Under the pieces are notes generated by a model, which was given only the letters and a program-made list of their open reading frames with translations, did not search any database and was not told where the DNA came from. The translations under genes and the position numbers were made by a program. Below are positions 1 through 7,929 of a stretch of DNA of 64,000 nt, piece by piece. How positions within the stretch are numbered: the first letter of the stretch is position 1; each line of letters opens with the position of its first letter. Source of the DNA: Streptomyces sp. Ag109_O5-10 (lineage in GTDB: Bacteria; Actinomycetota; Actinomycetes; Streptomycetales; Streptomycetaceae); contig NZ_FNTQ01000001.1 of the NCBI RefSeq assembly GCF_900105755.1, forward strand, positions 8,370,001-8,434,000, in the 5' to 3' direction.

Positions 1-38
1 CTGTGACGCACAGAACGCCTTCCCGGCGGCGGGCCCGG

Positions 39-65
39 TGTCACACGCGCGGGCCCTCACCTGTC
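39..65 (+). promoter_or_regulatory. ECF41-type promoter of the YceI gene
   Basis: TGTCACA (39-45), 16 bases, then TGTC (62-65) preceded by C. It is a variant of the recurrent TGTCACA-N16-GGTC element of this window, about 120 bases before the start codon at 185. Confidence 0.6.
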
Positions 66-184
66 TCTCCTTCTGCGGACCTTGCCCGGGACTCCTCGGC
101 TGCGGTCCGCTCCACCATCGGCAGGCACACGGCGACGGCTCGCAACGACTGATCGTCGTGACCAGCGACCGCAAGGACCCACAT

Positions 185-757
185 ATGTCGACCGTCGTCC
201 CGTACCCAGCGCTGACAGGTGTCTACACCGTCGACCCGGCACACAGCACCATCGGCTTCTCCGTCCGGCACGCCATGATCGCGAACGTGCGTGGGCGCTT
301 CGGCGCGTTCGAGGGGCTGGTCAAGCTGGACGGGTACCAACTCAGCCGCTCCGAGGCCTACTTGAGCGTCCAGACCGGCAGTATCGACACCAGCAGTCCT
401 GACCGGGACATCCATCTCGCGGGTCCGGACTTCCTCGACGCCGCCACCTATCCGCTGATGGTCTTCCGCTCCGCCAGCCTCGCCGACCGCGGAGACGGCC
501 AGTTCCGTCTGATGGGCCACCTCAGGATCAAGGACGTCGAACTCCCTCTCCACATCCACCTCGCCTTCGACAGGGCCACGCAGGACGAGAGCGGAGACCA
601 TCGTGTCGGCTTCTCCGGCACCGCTCTGGTGCGCCGCTCCGACTGGGGGCTGGGCGGGAACACGCCCGACGAAAGCGGCGGCGTCCTCATCAGCGACAAG
701 GTCAGGCTCGACTTCGACATCTCCGCCGTCCGCCTCTCCCGGTCGTATGCCGCCTGA
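185..757 (+). CDS. YceI family protein
   Basis: A 190-residue protein of the YceI family, lipocalin-like beta barrels that bind isoprenoid or other amphipathic molecules. The family opening is clear around residues 14-26 (DPAHSTIGFSVRH), and the typical late part (VGFSGTALVRRSDWGL) follows around residues 140-155. No signal peptide is visible, so the product is probably cytoplasmic, as in many actinobacterial homologues. The reading frame stays open upstream to 38, but the ATG at 185 lies just before the conserved region and the extra upstream residues look non-coding. A TGTCACA-type promoter lies about 120 bases upstream, which puts the gene in the island regulon. The ligand is unknown. Confidence 0.9.
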   Translation: MSTVVPYPALTGVYTVDPAHSTIGFSVRHAMIANVRGRFGAFEGLVKLDGYQLSRSEAYLSVQTGSIDTSSPDRDIHLAGPDFLDAATYPLMVFRSASLADRGDGQFRLMGHLRIKDVELPLHIHLAFDRATQDESGDHRVGFSGTALVRRSDWGLGGNTPDESGGVLISDKVRLDFDISAVRLSRSYAA

Positions 758-876
758 CCCACCCACGCCACAACACCGACCGCGCCGCGCGGTCCCGCCG
801 GCACAGATGCCGGTGACCACAGGTCGGTCCGCAACCGCGGCCGAACCGTACGCACGAAACCCAGGTGAGACTCCCG

Positions 877-1938
877 ATGAATCATCAAGACCCCACAAGC
901 CAGACCCGGTTCCGCTCGATCACGACGGTGGAGGGCCTGCGAGAGCACCTGCAGTGGGCCATCGAGCTGGAACACGCCACGCTGCCGCCCTACCTCACAG
1001 CTCTCTACTCCCTCGACCCCGACCGGAACGCCCACGCCGTCGAAGTGGTCAGCAGCGTGTTCGTCGAGGAGATGATCCACCTCGCGCTGGTGGCGAACCT
1101 CCTGAACGCGGTCGGCGGGCAACCTCGCGTCGACACCCCGCGGATACTGTCGCCGCATCCGCGGCCCATGCCGCACGCCGACCCGTCCATGCAGCTGTCC
1201 CTGCTGCCGTTCGGTCAGGAGGCGCTCACCATGTTCCTCCGCCTCGAACAACCCGCTCACCCGGGCGACCCGGCCGAGGGCGACGCCTACATGACGATCG
1301 GCCAGTTCTACGACGCGATCGAGAAGGGCCTGCGACACCTGTGCGCCGAACTCGGCGAGGAACAGGTCTTCGCCGGTGATCCGGCCCGCCAGGTGGCCGC
1401 CGGCCCCTTCGGGCACACCGGCGGGCGGCTGAGCCCAGTCACCGACCTCGCCTCGGCGCTCTCCGCCCTGGAGGAGATCGTGGAGCAGGGCGAGGGTGCG
1501 GCGCGCGTCGACGTGTGGGACGGGGACATGGACATGTTCCACCCGCAGACCAAGGCGGTCTCGCACTACTACCGCTTCCAGGAGCTCGCACAGGGCCGGC
1601 GCTACCAGCCGGGGGACACACCGGAGACAGGGCCCACCGGCGAGACGCTCACCGTCGACCCCGCCGGGGTGCGCCCGATGCGGCCCAACCCGCGGCTGGA
1701 GGACCATCCGGAGGGCAGCGCGATCCGCACGGCGCAGGAGACGTTCAACATCGCGTACGGCAAGCTGCTGCAGCTCCTGGAGCAGGCGTTCAACGGCAAT
1801 CCCGCGATGCTCGGGGTGTCGGTGGGCACGATGTACGCGCTCAAGGGGCAGGCACAGAGCCTGATGTCGATGCCCGACGGCGAGGGCCTGACCGCGGGCC
1901 CGACCTTCGACTACGTCGCTCCGGAAGACCGCGGCTGA
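877..1938 (+). CDS. Ferritin-like domain protein (VioB/RebD-type PF12902)
   Basis: A 353-residue protein. Residues 10-50 (a leucine-rich helix, AIELEHATLPPYLTALYSL, then a helix with EEMIHLALVANLLNAVGG) match the ferritin-like iminophenyl-pyruvate dimer synthase domain also found in VioB and RebD. Glu and His residues in EEMIH and IELEH fit a di-iron helical bundle. Stand-alone members are common in Streptomyces and their substrates are unknown. The ATG at 877 is preceded by AGGTGAG at a good distance; a GTG at 865 is less likely. No island promoter element is seen in the 119-base gap after the YceI gene, so it may be co-transcribed with it. The stop codon is built into the long terminator hairpin that follows. 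Confidence 0.8.
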   Translation: MNHQDPTSQTRFRSITTVEGLREHLQWAIELEHATLPPYLTALYSLDPDRNAHAVEVVSSVFVEEMIHLALVANLLNAVGGQPRVDTPRILSPHPRPMPHADPSMQLSLLPFGQEALTMFLRLEQPAHPGDPAEGDAYMTIGQFYDAIEKGLRHLCAELGEEQVFAGDPARQVAAGPFGHTGGRLSPVTDLASALSALEEIVEQGEGAARVDVWDGDMDMFHPQTKAVSHYYRFQELAQGRRYQPGDTPETGPTGETLTVDPAGVRPMRPNPRLEDHPEGSAIRTAQETFNIAYGKLLQLLEQAFNGNPAMLGVSVGTMYALKGQAQSLMSMPDGEGLTAGPTFDYVAPEDRG

Positions 1939-2002
1939 CCCCCGCACACATGGTGGCCCCCTGGACCAACGGTCCAGGGGGCCACCATGTGTGCGGGGGT
2001 CA
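1936..2002. terminator. Perfect 32-bp hairpin between convergent genes
   Basis: Left arm 1936-1967, loop AAC 1968-1970, right arm 1971-2002, with no mismatch over 32 pairs. The left arm starts with the TGA stop of the ferritin-like gene. No T-run follows on either side. It lies between convergent genes, so it probably ends transcription in both directions. Confidence 0.85.
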
Positions 2003-2048
2003 GGGGGGGGCGGAGCCCGCACGCCCCCTGACCCCCGGCACCGGTGGG

Positions 2049-2897
2049 TCAGCGCACGGTCCGAGCGGCTGCCTCGATCACCCTGGCGACGTCCGCGGGG
2101 TGGGAGACACTCACGGCGTGTGAAGCTCGTACGCGCGTGATGTGGGCGTGTGCGCGCTGTGCCATGAAGATCTGGGCCTGGGCCGGGATGTTGCGGTCCT
2201 GGGTGGCGACCACGGCCCAGGACGGGATGTTCTTCCAGCCGGGCTCGGAGGCGTCGTCCGCCAGCGCGGCATGGGTGATCGGGCGCTGCGTGACGGCCAT
2301 GAGGTCCGTGGTGTTGCGGGGGACGTCAGCGGCGAACTGCTGGTGGAACTTGCTCGGTTCGATGGTCAGGTCCGCGTCCCGGGAGCCGTCCGGCAGGGTG
2401 ACCGGCACGGAGCGCAGAGCGTCACCGAGGGTGCTGCCGGGGAACTTGCCCGACAACTCCACCGCGCTCTCTCCCTTTTCGGGGAGGAAGGCGGCGACGA
2501 ACACCAGGGCCTTGACGTTGCCGGCGTTGTGGGCGGCGTCGCTGATCACCGATCCGCCGTAGGAGTGTCCGGCCAGAACCACCGGGCCGTCGATGGCGGC
2601 CAGGACCTCCTTCAGGTAGGAGGCGTCGTCGCTGAGCCCGCGCAGCGGGTTGGCCGCGGCGACGACGGGGTAGCCCTCGTGCCGCAGCCTCCTGATGACG
2701 CCGTTCCAGCTGGTGGAATCGGCGAACGCGCCATGCACGAGCACCACCGTGGGCTTCTTCTCGCCGTCCGGTACGGATGTGGTTCTGTCCGCGTGGGCGG
2801 GAGCGACCGCCGTGGCGATGAGGGCAGTGGCGACGGAGGCGGTGGCCAGCAGGAACAGCGGGGTGCGGGCCCGCTGGTAGGTGGAACTGCGGTTCAT
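2049..2897 (-). CDS. Secreted alpha/beta hydrolase
   Basis: A 282-residue alpha/beta hydrolase with a Sec signal peptide: charged N-terminus, hydrophobic core at residues 13-33, likely cleavage after Ala36. The oxyanion region VLVHGAFA, nucleophile elbow GHSYGG and late catalytic His (ASHAVSVS) are present. The mature part is closely similar to the cytoplasmic hydrolase at 19462-20181, including VKALVFVAAFLPE and SGKFPGSTLGD, so the two are paralogues with different locations. The ATG at 2897 is chosen because it begins the signal peptide and follows GAAAGGG. An exact TGTCACA-N16-GGTC promoter lies 40 bases upstream. The substrate is unknown; the family includes small-ester hydrolases. Confidence 0.88.
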   Translation of the reverse strand: MNRSSTYQRARTPLFLLATASVATALIATAVAPAHADRTTSVPDGEKKPTVVLVHGAFADSTSWNGVIRRLRHEGYPVVAAANPLRGLSDDASYLKEVLAAIDGPVVLAGHSYGGSVISDAAHNAGNVKALVFVAAFLPEKGESAVELSGKFPGSTLGDALRSVPVTLPDGSRDADLTIEPSKFHQQFAADVPRNTTDLMAVTQRPITHAALADDASEPGWKNIPSWAVVATQDRNIPAQAQIFMAQRAHAHITRVRASHAVSVSHPADVARVIEAAARTVR

Positions 2898-2937
2898 GGG
2901 AGGCCCTTTCGGGAAACAGTGTGCTATCACGTTCAAG

Positions 2938-2964
2938 GACCGTGTGTGTGTCGCAGGTGTGACA
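2938..2964 (-). promoter_or_regulatory. ECF41-type promoter of the secreted hydrolase
   Basis: On the minus strand, TGTCACA (2964-2958), 16 bases, CGGTC with GGTC at 2941-2938. It lies 40 bases before the ATG at 2897. Confidence 0.8.
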
Positions 2965-2966
2965 CT

Positions 2967-4607
2967 TTATGTTTCTTGGTCCATTTCGCCGGTGGAGTGA
3001 TGTTCGCCGGTGATTTCGTCGTACTCCTGGACGGTGGGCTTGAAGATCTGTGTCCCCTCGCCGTAGAAGCCGCGGCTGAGCCGCGCGCGCAGCCGTCGCG
3101 CCCTGCCGCTCGCGTGGCCGTCTGCGTCGCGTTGTCCCGGGTCGAGGGGCCGGTACTGCTCGTGTGCCGTGAGGGCGTGGAGTTCGTAGGGGTCGAGGGG
3201 CTGGTGCACCTCGACGTACTCGCCGTGTGGCAGGCGCTTGATGACGCCTGTCTCGCGGCCGTGCAGGACTTTGTCGCGATCGCGGCGTTGCAGACCCAAG
3301 GCGATGCGCTTGGTCAGGAGGAAGAGGACGACCGGTACGACGAACAGGGCGATGCGGACTGTCCAGGTGATCGTGTCGACCGACATGTGGAAGGTCACGG
3401 CGATGATGTCGTTCGCGGCTCCGAGCAGAGCCACCAGGTAGACGCCGAGCCATGCCACGCCGAACGCGGTGCGCACGGGCCGGTTGCGTGGCCGTTCCAG
3501 GAGGTGGTGTTCGCGGTCGTCGTCGGTGACCCAGGCCTCGATGAACGGGTAGGCGCCCATGACGAGGAACAGGCCGAAGCCGGCGAGGAGAGGGATCAGA
3601 TTGTCCAAGGCCAGAGTGTGGCCCCAGAAGTTCACCTCCCACCCGGGCATGACACGCAGCAGCCCGTCGGCGATGCCCATGTACCAGTCGGGCTGGGATC
3701 CCGCGGAGACCTGATCGGCGCGATAGGGGCCGAACTCCCAGACCGGGTTGATCTGGGCGATCGCGGCGAGGGTGAAGACGACCCCGGCGACCATGCAGAA
3801 ATAGCCACCCGCCTTGACCACGTACACCTGCATGGGCAGGCCGACCACGTTTCGCTCCGTGCGGCCGGGTCCCGGGTACTGGGTGTGCCGGTGCCGGTGC
3901 CCGAGGAAGGCGTTGAAGGCGACGAGCGCCAGCATCAGCGCCGGAATGACCAGGACATGGATCACGTGGAAGCGGGGCACCAGGTCGTGCCCGGGGAACT
4001 CGCCGCCGAACAGGAACGTCGACAGGTAGGTGCCGACGACCGGTACCGACAGAAGTGTCCCGTTCACCACGGCGAGCCCGGTCCCCGACAAGAGGTCGCC
4101 GGGGAGGTCGTAGCCGGTCAGACCACCGAACATGCCGAGGACGAGCAGGCCGAAACCGGCCATCCAGTTCAGCTCGCGCGGCTTGCGGAAGGCGCCGGTG
4201 AAGAACTCACGCATCAGGTGGGCCAGCAGGGCGGCGACAAAGATCAGTGCCGCCCAGTGGTGGGCCTGACGGATGAGCAGGCCGCCGCGTACGTCGAAGG
4301 AGATGTGCATCGTCGAGTCGAACGCCTCGGACACCAACTGGCCGCGCAGCGGAGCGTAACCGCCTTCGTAGACGACCTCGTTCGACGACGGATGGAAGTA
4401 GAACGTCAGATACACGCCGGTGACGACCAGGACGACGAAGCTGTAGAGACAGATCTCGCGCAGCAGGAACGACCAGTGCTCCGGACGGGCCCTGCGTGCG
4501 CCGGTCGTGGGGGTATGCCCGATGCCCATCCGTGTTCTCGCCCAGTCGGCGATCTTGTCACCGCTGCGGCTGCCCGCCGTAGTGACCGGTTCGATTGCGT
4601 CGCTCAC
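2967..4607 (-). CDS. qcrB: Cytochrome bc1 complex cytochrome b subunit (orphan copy)
   Basis: A 546-residue polytopic membrane protein of the actinobacterial QcrB type, close to the usual length. It has a soluble N-terminal start, the first helix after RPEHWSFLLREI, His pairs for two b hemes (RQAHHWAAL and RFHVIHVLVIP), the quinol-site motif PDWY in SQPDWYMGIADG, and about eight to nine membrane helices plus a charged C-terminal tail. It would carry electrons from menaquinol. No qcrA, qcrC or cytochrome oxidase gene is adjacent, so this is a second, stand-alone copy. It has its own exact TGTCACA-type promoter and lies downstream of a whiB-like gene on the same strand. A miniature protein resembling its N-terminus is encoded at 54429-54788. 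Confidence 0.92.
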   Translation of the reverse strand: MSDAIEPVTTAGSRSGDKIADWARTRMGIGHTPTTGARRARPEHWSFLLREICLYSFVVLVVTGVYLTFYFHPSSNEVVYEGGYAPLRGQLVSEAFDSTMHISFDVRGGLLIRQAHHWAALIFVAALLAHLMREFFTGAFRKPRELNWMAGFGLLVLGMFGGLTGYDLPGDLLSGTGLAVVNGTLLSVPVVGTYLSTFLFGGEFPGHDLVPRFHVIHVLVIPALMLALVAFNAFLGHRHRHTQYPGPGRTERNVVGLPMQVYVVKAGGYFCMVAGVVFTLAAIAQINPVWEFGPYRADQVSAGSQPDWYMGIADGLLRVMPGWEVNFWGHTLALDNLIPLLAGFGLFLVMGAYPFIEAWVTDDDREHHLLERPRNRPVRTAFGVAWLGVYLVALLGAANDIIAVTFHMSVDTITWTVRIALFVVPVVLFLLTKRIALGLQRRDRDKVLHGRETGVIKRLPHGEYVEVHQPLDPYELHALTAHEQYRPLDPGQRDADGHASGRARRLRARLSRGFYGEGTQIFKPTVQEYDEITGEHHSTGEMDQET

Positions 4608-4719
4608 GTCATTACCACCATCAACACATCACCGGGAGCGCCTTGCGGCCGGGTCTGCGCAACGAAACGGTGCATGGCGACGAGCTGCCGCACCGGGGTT
4701 CGTTGCCCTCACCAGAAGG

Positions 4720-4746
4720 GACCGAGAAAGTGGTGAAGGTGTGACA
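4720..4746 (-). promoter_or_regulatory. ECF41-type promoter of qcrB-like gene
   Basis: Minus strand TGTCACA (4746-4740), 16 bases, CGGTC with GGTC at 4723-4720. It lies 112 bases before the qcrB-like start at 4607 and downstream of the whiB-like stop. Confidence 0.8.
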
Positions 4747-4782
4747 TGACCGCAAGTGAGGATCAAGCCGAGGTTGTCCGCG

Positions 4783-5049
4783 TCAGGACGCCTTCGCACC
4801 GGCCCGCTCGACGTCCTTACGTGCCGACCGTCGTCGCGTCGCGCGGCGCTCGCTCTCCGTCGTGCCGCCCCAGACGCCCTCGACCTGCCCGACGTCCAGC
4901 GCCCACTGCAGACACCGTTCCCGCACGGGGCACCGGGCGCACACGGCCTTCGCCTCGTCGATCTGGACCAGCGTCAGACCCGCGGTGCCGATGGGGAAGA
5001 ACAGGTCGGGGTCGACATCCTGGCAGGCCGCTCTCTCACGCCAACTCAT
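4783..5049 (-). CDS. WhiB-like Fe-S transcription factor
   Basis: An 88-residue Wbl protein. The four cluster cysteines are Cys9, Cys37, Cys40 and Cys46 (C-X2-C-X5-C spacing), followed by the GVWGG turn at residues 58-62 and a basic C-terminal tail (RRATRRRSARK) that contacts DNA. Wbl proteins bind a [4Fe-4S] cluster, often sense oxygen or nitric oxide, and many act through the principal sigma factor region 4. The gene has an exact TGTCACA-type promoter 42 bases upstream, so a redox regulator sits inside the regulon. Its 3' neighbour on the same strand is the orphan cytochrome b. Confidence 0.93.
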   Translation of the reverse strand: MSWRERAACQDVDPDLFFPIGTAGLTLVQIDEAKAVCARCPVRERCLQWALDVGQVEGVWGGTTESERRATRRRSARKDVERAGAKAS

Positions 5050-5091
5050 GGCAGCGTCTCCTTACTCGTCGAGGATGCCTCTCATGTATCT

Positions 5092-5118
5092 GACCGTCCG
5101 AAGGGAGTTCCTGTGACA
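5092..5118 (-). promoter_or_regulatory. ECF41-type promoter of whiB-like gene
   Basis: Minus strand TGTCACA (5118-5112), 16 bases, CGGTC with GGTC at 5095-5092, 42 bases before the ATG at 5049. A second isolated TGTCACA (minus, 5158-5152) lies further upstream without a matching -10. Confidence 0.8.
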
Positions 5119-5210
5119 TTCCATGGCGGAGAGCAACGGTGTGAAATAGAGTGTGACAACAGACACAATGTCTTGAGCGGGGCTCCGGGCCGTCGCACCA
5201 TCTGTGAGTT

Positions 5211-6137
5211 GTGAACGCCACACAGGGCCCGAGGCCCCTACCCAGCCCAGCCGTCGATCCCCGGGACCCCCTCTCCCCGGGCACCCACACCCTCGTCGTC
5301 CAGCACGGCACGGCCGCCGTCGACCAGCGCTACCACGTCGCCGGAACCGGCCCGGTGTGCGTCGCCCACTCCGGAGGGCCGGGCATCGGCTGGGAGTACC
5401 TGCGCCTGCTCGAGCTGGAGCGCAGCATGACCGTCGTCTACCTCGAGCCGGTCGGCACGGGCGAGTCCGGCCGGCTGGCCGACCCACGCGACTACACCCT
5501 CGCCACCTACACCCACTTCCTGCACGCGGTGATCGAGCACCTGGGCCTCGCCAAGGTGGCCCTCCTGGGCCACTCCCACGGCGGCTTCGTCGCGCAGCGC
5601 TACGCCCTCGACCACCCCGAGCACCTGGCGTCCCTCGTCCTGTACGACACCTCACCGGTGACGGGAGAGGAGTTCTGGGCGGCCGCCGTGACCAACATGC
5701 GGACCTTCGTCCAGCGGCACGCCGACGAGCGGCCGGAAGTGGCCACCTACGTCGCGGGTCTCACCACGCGACTCGACCAGACCGACGACGAGGGCGCGAC
5801 GAAGGTGCTGCGCACCATCTCGCCCGCCTACTTCCACGACTACTGGGGCCGCGAGGAGGAGTTCGCCGCGGGGCGGGCGTCCCTGCGGATGTTCGCGGCA
5901 CCGGCTTGGGGGGTGGAGCCCCCGTTCGACGTCCGCGAGGAACTACCCCGGCTCACCGTCCCGACCCTGGTCCTGGTCGGCGGGGACGACTTCATCTGCG
6001 GGCCGCACTGGGCGCACATGATGCACCAGCTCCTTCCCAGCGCCCGGCTGGTGATCCTGCAGGAGACCGGCCACCTCGGGCACATCGAGCGTCCCGAGAA
6101 GTTCACGGCGGCAGTGCGCGACTTCCTCAACGGATGA
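5211..6137 (+). CDS. Alpha/beta hydrolase, proline iminopeptidase-like
   Basis: A 308-residue alpha/beta hydrolase. It has the oxyanion strand with HSGGPGIGWEY near residue 53, the nucleophile elbow GHSHGG near residue 124, an acid in VGGDDFICG and the final His in ETGHLGHIERP. The HSGGPG start and overall length resemble the proline iminopeptidase and related ester or lactone hydrolase branch. The GTG at 5211 is assumed; no clear ribosome binding site precedes it. It is divergent from the whiB-like gene, and its 3' end overlaps the convergent MarR gene by 11 bases. No properly oriented TGTCACA-N16-GTC promoter is visible. Confidence 0.82.
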   Translation: MNATQGPRPLPSPAVDPRDPLSPGTHTLVVQHGTAAVDQRYHVAGTGPVCVAHSGGPGIGWEYLRLLELERSMTVVYLEPVGTGESGRLADPRDYTLATYTHFLHAVIEHLGLAKVALLGHSHGGFVAQRYALDHPEHLASLVLYDTSPVTGEEFWAAAVTNMRTFVQRHADERPEVATYVAGLTTRLDQTDDEGATKVLRTISPAYFHDYWGREEEFAAGRASLRMFAAPAWGVEPPFDVREELPRLTVPTLVLVGGDDFICGPHWAHMMHQLLPSARLVILQETGHLGHIERPEKFTAAVRDFLNG

Positions 6138-6648
6138 CCGCGCGGGCGCCGCTCTCGCCGACGAGGAAACGCCACAGGAGGGGATCGGCCTCCTGGGAGC
6201 CGAGATCGCGGACCGCGTCCCGGACGACCTGTTCGTAGCGGGACGCGGTACGGCACAGCGCGGCGTGCCCGGCCGAGGTGAGCAGCACCTGCACGCCGCG
6301 CCGGTCGTGGCCGACGGCGCTCGAAATGATCAGGCCCTGTCGGCGCAGGCGTGCCATCAACCTGCTCGTGGCGGACTGACTCAGGCCGAGCCCGTCGGCC
6401 ACATCCCCGACCCGCACGGGTTCGGCGCCGGCGTCCGCGGCACAGCTTCCTCCCACGTAACGCAGGGCCTGTACTTCACTCAACCCGAACCCGGTCTCCT
6501 TGCGCAGCCGCCGCTCCACCGTCCCCTGCAACCGGCGGTGGAGGCGGTCGAGGGCGTCCCACCGGTCGGTCGCGCAGGAATGCGTGCGATCGTCGGCACA
6601 GTCGGCGCGCACCTCGCACACCACGTCCCCGTGCGACGTGCCGGTCAC
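6127..6648 (-). CDS. MarR family transcriptional regulator
   Basis: A 173-residue winged-helix regulator. The core runs from a dimerisation helix (WDALDRLHRRLQGTVERRL) through the DNA-reading helices (VGDVADGLGLSQSATSRLMARLRRQGLI) and the wing (DRRGVQVLLTSAGHAAL). The GTG start at 6648 overlaps the stop of the upstream sigma gene in a GTGA arrangement, so the two are translationally coupled and probably form one operon. MarR proteins usually repress detoxification or efflux genes and respond to small phenolics or oxidation. The target here is not evident. The 3' end overlaps the convergent hydrolase. Confidence 0.88.
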   Translation of the reverse strand: MTGTSHGDVVCEVRADCADDRTHSCATDRWDALDRLHRRLQGTVERRLRKETGFGLSEVQALRYVGGSCAADAGAEPVRVGDVADGLGLSQSATSRLMARLRRQGLIISSAVGHDRRGVQVLLTSAGHAALCRTASRYEQVVRDAVRDLGSQEADPLLWRFLVGESGARAVIR

Positions 6649-7376
6649 GCGGTGGCCCGGTAGGAAGGCGCGCCGTCGCGTGCGGCCGTCCCCTCGCCGG
6701 AGTACGGCGCGTCCTGGCCGGTCAGCACGTGCTCCAGGCGGTCGAGGTCTCCTGTGCGGGCGGCGGTGAAGATCGCCTGAACGAGCCGCCGATGGGTGGC
6801 CGCGTCCACGTGCTGCCGGTGCCGCCGGTTGTTCAGTCTGTCCTGCGCGCGGGAGACCTGCTGCCGTGCGTTCGCCACGGACAGGCCGAGCAGGTCGCCG
6901 ATCTGGTCGTAGGAATAGCCGAACGCCTCGCGCAGCACGTACGCCGCGCGCTGGTTGGGGGTCAGGGTCTGCAGAAGCAGCAGGACGGCATGCTCCACCG
7001 AGTCCTTGCGTTCGGCGAGGACCTCCGGCGTCATCCCGGTGTCCGTGGACTCCGGCAGCCAGGGGGTGGCACTGGACTCACGGCGTCTGCGTGCCGACTG
7101 CAGCACGTTGATGGCGAGCCGGACGGTCGTCGTGCGGAGCAGAGCACCGGGGTCGGCGACGACGGTGCGGTCCGTGCCCTGCCAGCGCAGCCACGCCTCC
7201 TGGATGACGTCCTCTGCTTCGCCGGGATCTCGGAGGATCCGGTTGGCGATCCTGAGCAGTCCTGGCCGGACGCGGCCGAACACGAAGACCGCGTCGTTGA
7301 GTTCCACGGGCGCGGCAGTGATGGTCACCGTCACCGACTGCGGACTCTGCCGGGTTGCGATCACAGATGTCTCCAC
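6645..7376 (-). CDS. ECF sigma factor, ECF41-like, short C-terminus
   Basis: A 243-residue sigma factor. Sigma-2 spans about residues 30-95 (IANRILRDPGEAEDVIQEAWLRWQ, LRTTTVRLAINVLQSARRRRES), the ECF41-type linker WLPES follows, and sigma-4 spans about residues 130-190 (LTPNQRAAYVLREAFGYSYDQIGDLLGLS). The SnoaL-like regulatory domain of full ECF41 proteins stops after its first helix (TAARTGDLDRLEHVL), about 25 residues before the end. In ECF41 proteins the extension controls activity, so this form may be constitutive or differently regulated. The GTG at 7376 follows AAAGGAGC at a good distance. It is coupled to the marR gene and has no TGTCACA element upstream. Confidence 0.85.
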   Translation of the reverse strand: METSVIATRQSPQSVTVTITAAPVELNDAVFVFGRVRPGLLRIANRILRDPGEAEDVIQEAWLRWQGTDRTVVADPGALLRTTTVRLAINVLQSARRRRESSATPWLPESTDTGMTPEVLAERKDSVEHAVLLLLQTLTPNQRAAYVLREAFGYSYDQIGDLLGLSVANARQQVSRAQDRLNNRRHRQHVDAATHRRLVQAIFTAARTGDLDRLEHVLTGQDAPYSGEGTAARDGAPSYRATA

Positions 7377-7512
7377 GATCGGCTCCTTTGTTGGCTGGGG
7401 ATCGGCGGCTTCCCTCGCCGCCGACACCAACTTCGCGCCGACAAGGGCACTGCCGCGCCCCTGATTGACCGTGGGGCACCCCGTGGTCGTACCGTGGCCG
7501 CCACGTGGCCAG

Positions 7513-7679
7513 GGCCTCCCACCCCCTGGCCCGCAGGCCCTCGGGGTCTGCCACCCCCTGGCCCCGGATGCTCTCGGGGCCTGCCACCCCCTTGGCCCCG
7601 GATGCTCTCGGGGCCTGCCACCTCCTTGGCCCCGGGGGCGTCCGGGGCCTGCCACCCCCTGGCCCCGGACGCCCCCGGG
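7513..7679. repeat. Tandem array of five 33-34 bp GC-rich units
   Basis: Successive units begin at about 7513, 7546, 7579, 7613 and 7647. Each reads roughly GCCTGCCACCCCCTGGCCCC, then GGATGCTCTCGGG or a variant. A partial sixth copy follows at 7680. The array fills the 553-base gap between the short sigma gene and the LAL regulator. No gene is credible in this gap; open frames across it reflect base composition. Confidence 0.8.
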
Positions 7680-7929
7680 GCCTGCCCCCGGGCCCCCACG
7701 CCCCTGGGGCGCGCCCCCCGGCCCCCGCGCCTTGGCCCCTGGCCGGGGCCGGGCCTCAAGGGGACCGGACCTCTGCAGGACCTGCCCCGGACGGTCCGGA
7801 GCCACGGCATGGCCAGGGGAGTTCGTGGGCGCACTGCGAGGCGGGGAGGCCGCCTGTGCGGCCCGCGCGGGCTCCCGACCGGGCGCGGCAGGCGGATCGC
7901 ACCCCCGCCGACGGCTCCGCCCCCGGGGG

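Noticed and set aside
2142..4736. Long plus-strand open frame of 864 codons opposite the cytochrome b gene
   Set aside because: It is the antisense shadow of the hydrolase and qcrB-like genes; its composition is low-complexity and unlike a protein family.
5152..5158. Extra TGTCACA (minus strand) upstream of the whiB-like gene
   Set aside because: No NGTC occurs 16 bases downstream; the exact element at 5092-5118 is sufficient for this gene.
7465..7929. Possible CRISPR-like array in the tandem repeats
   Set aside because: The units are contiguous without unique spacers and are GC-rich tandem repeats, so it is not a CRISPR array.
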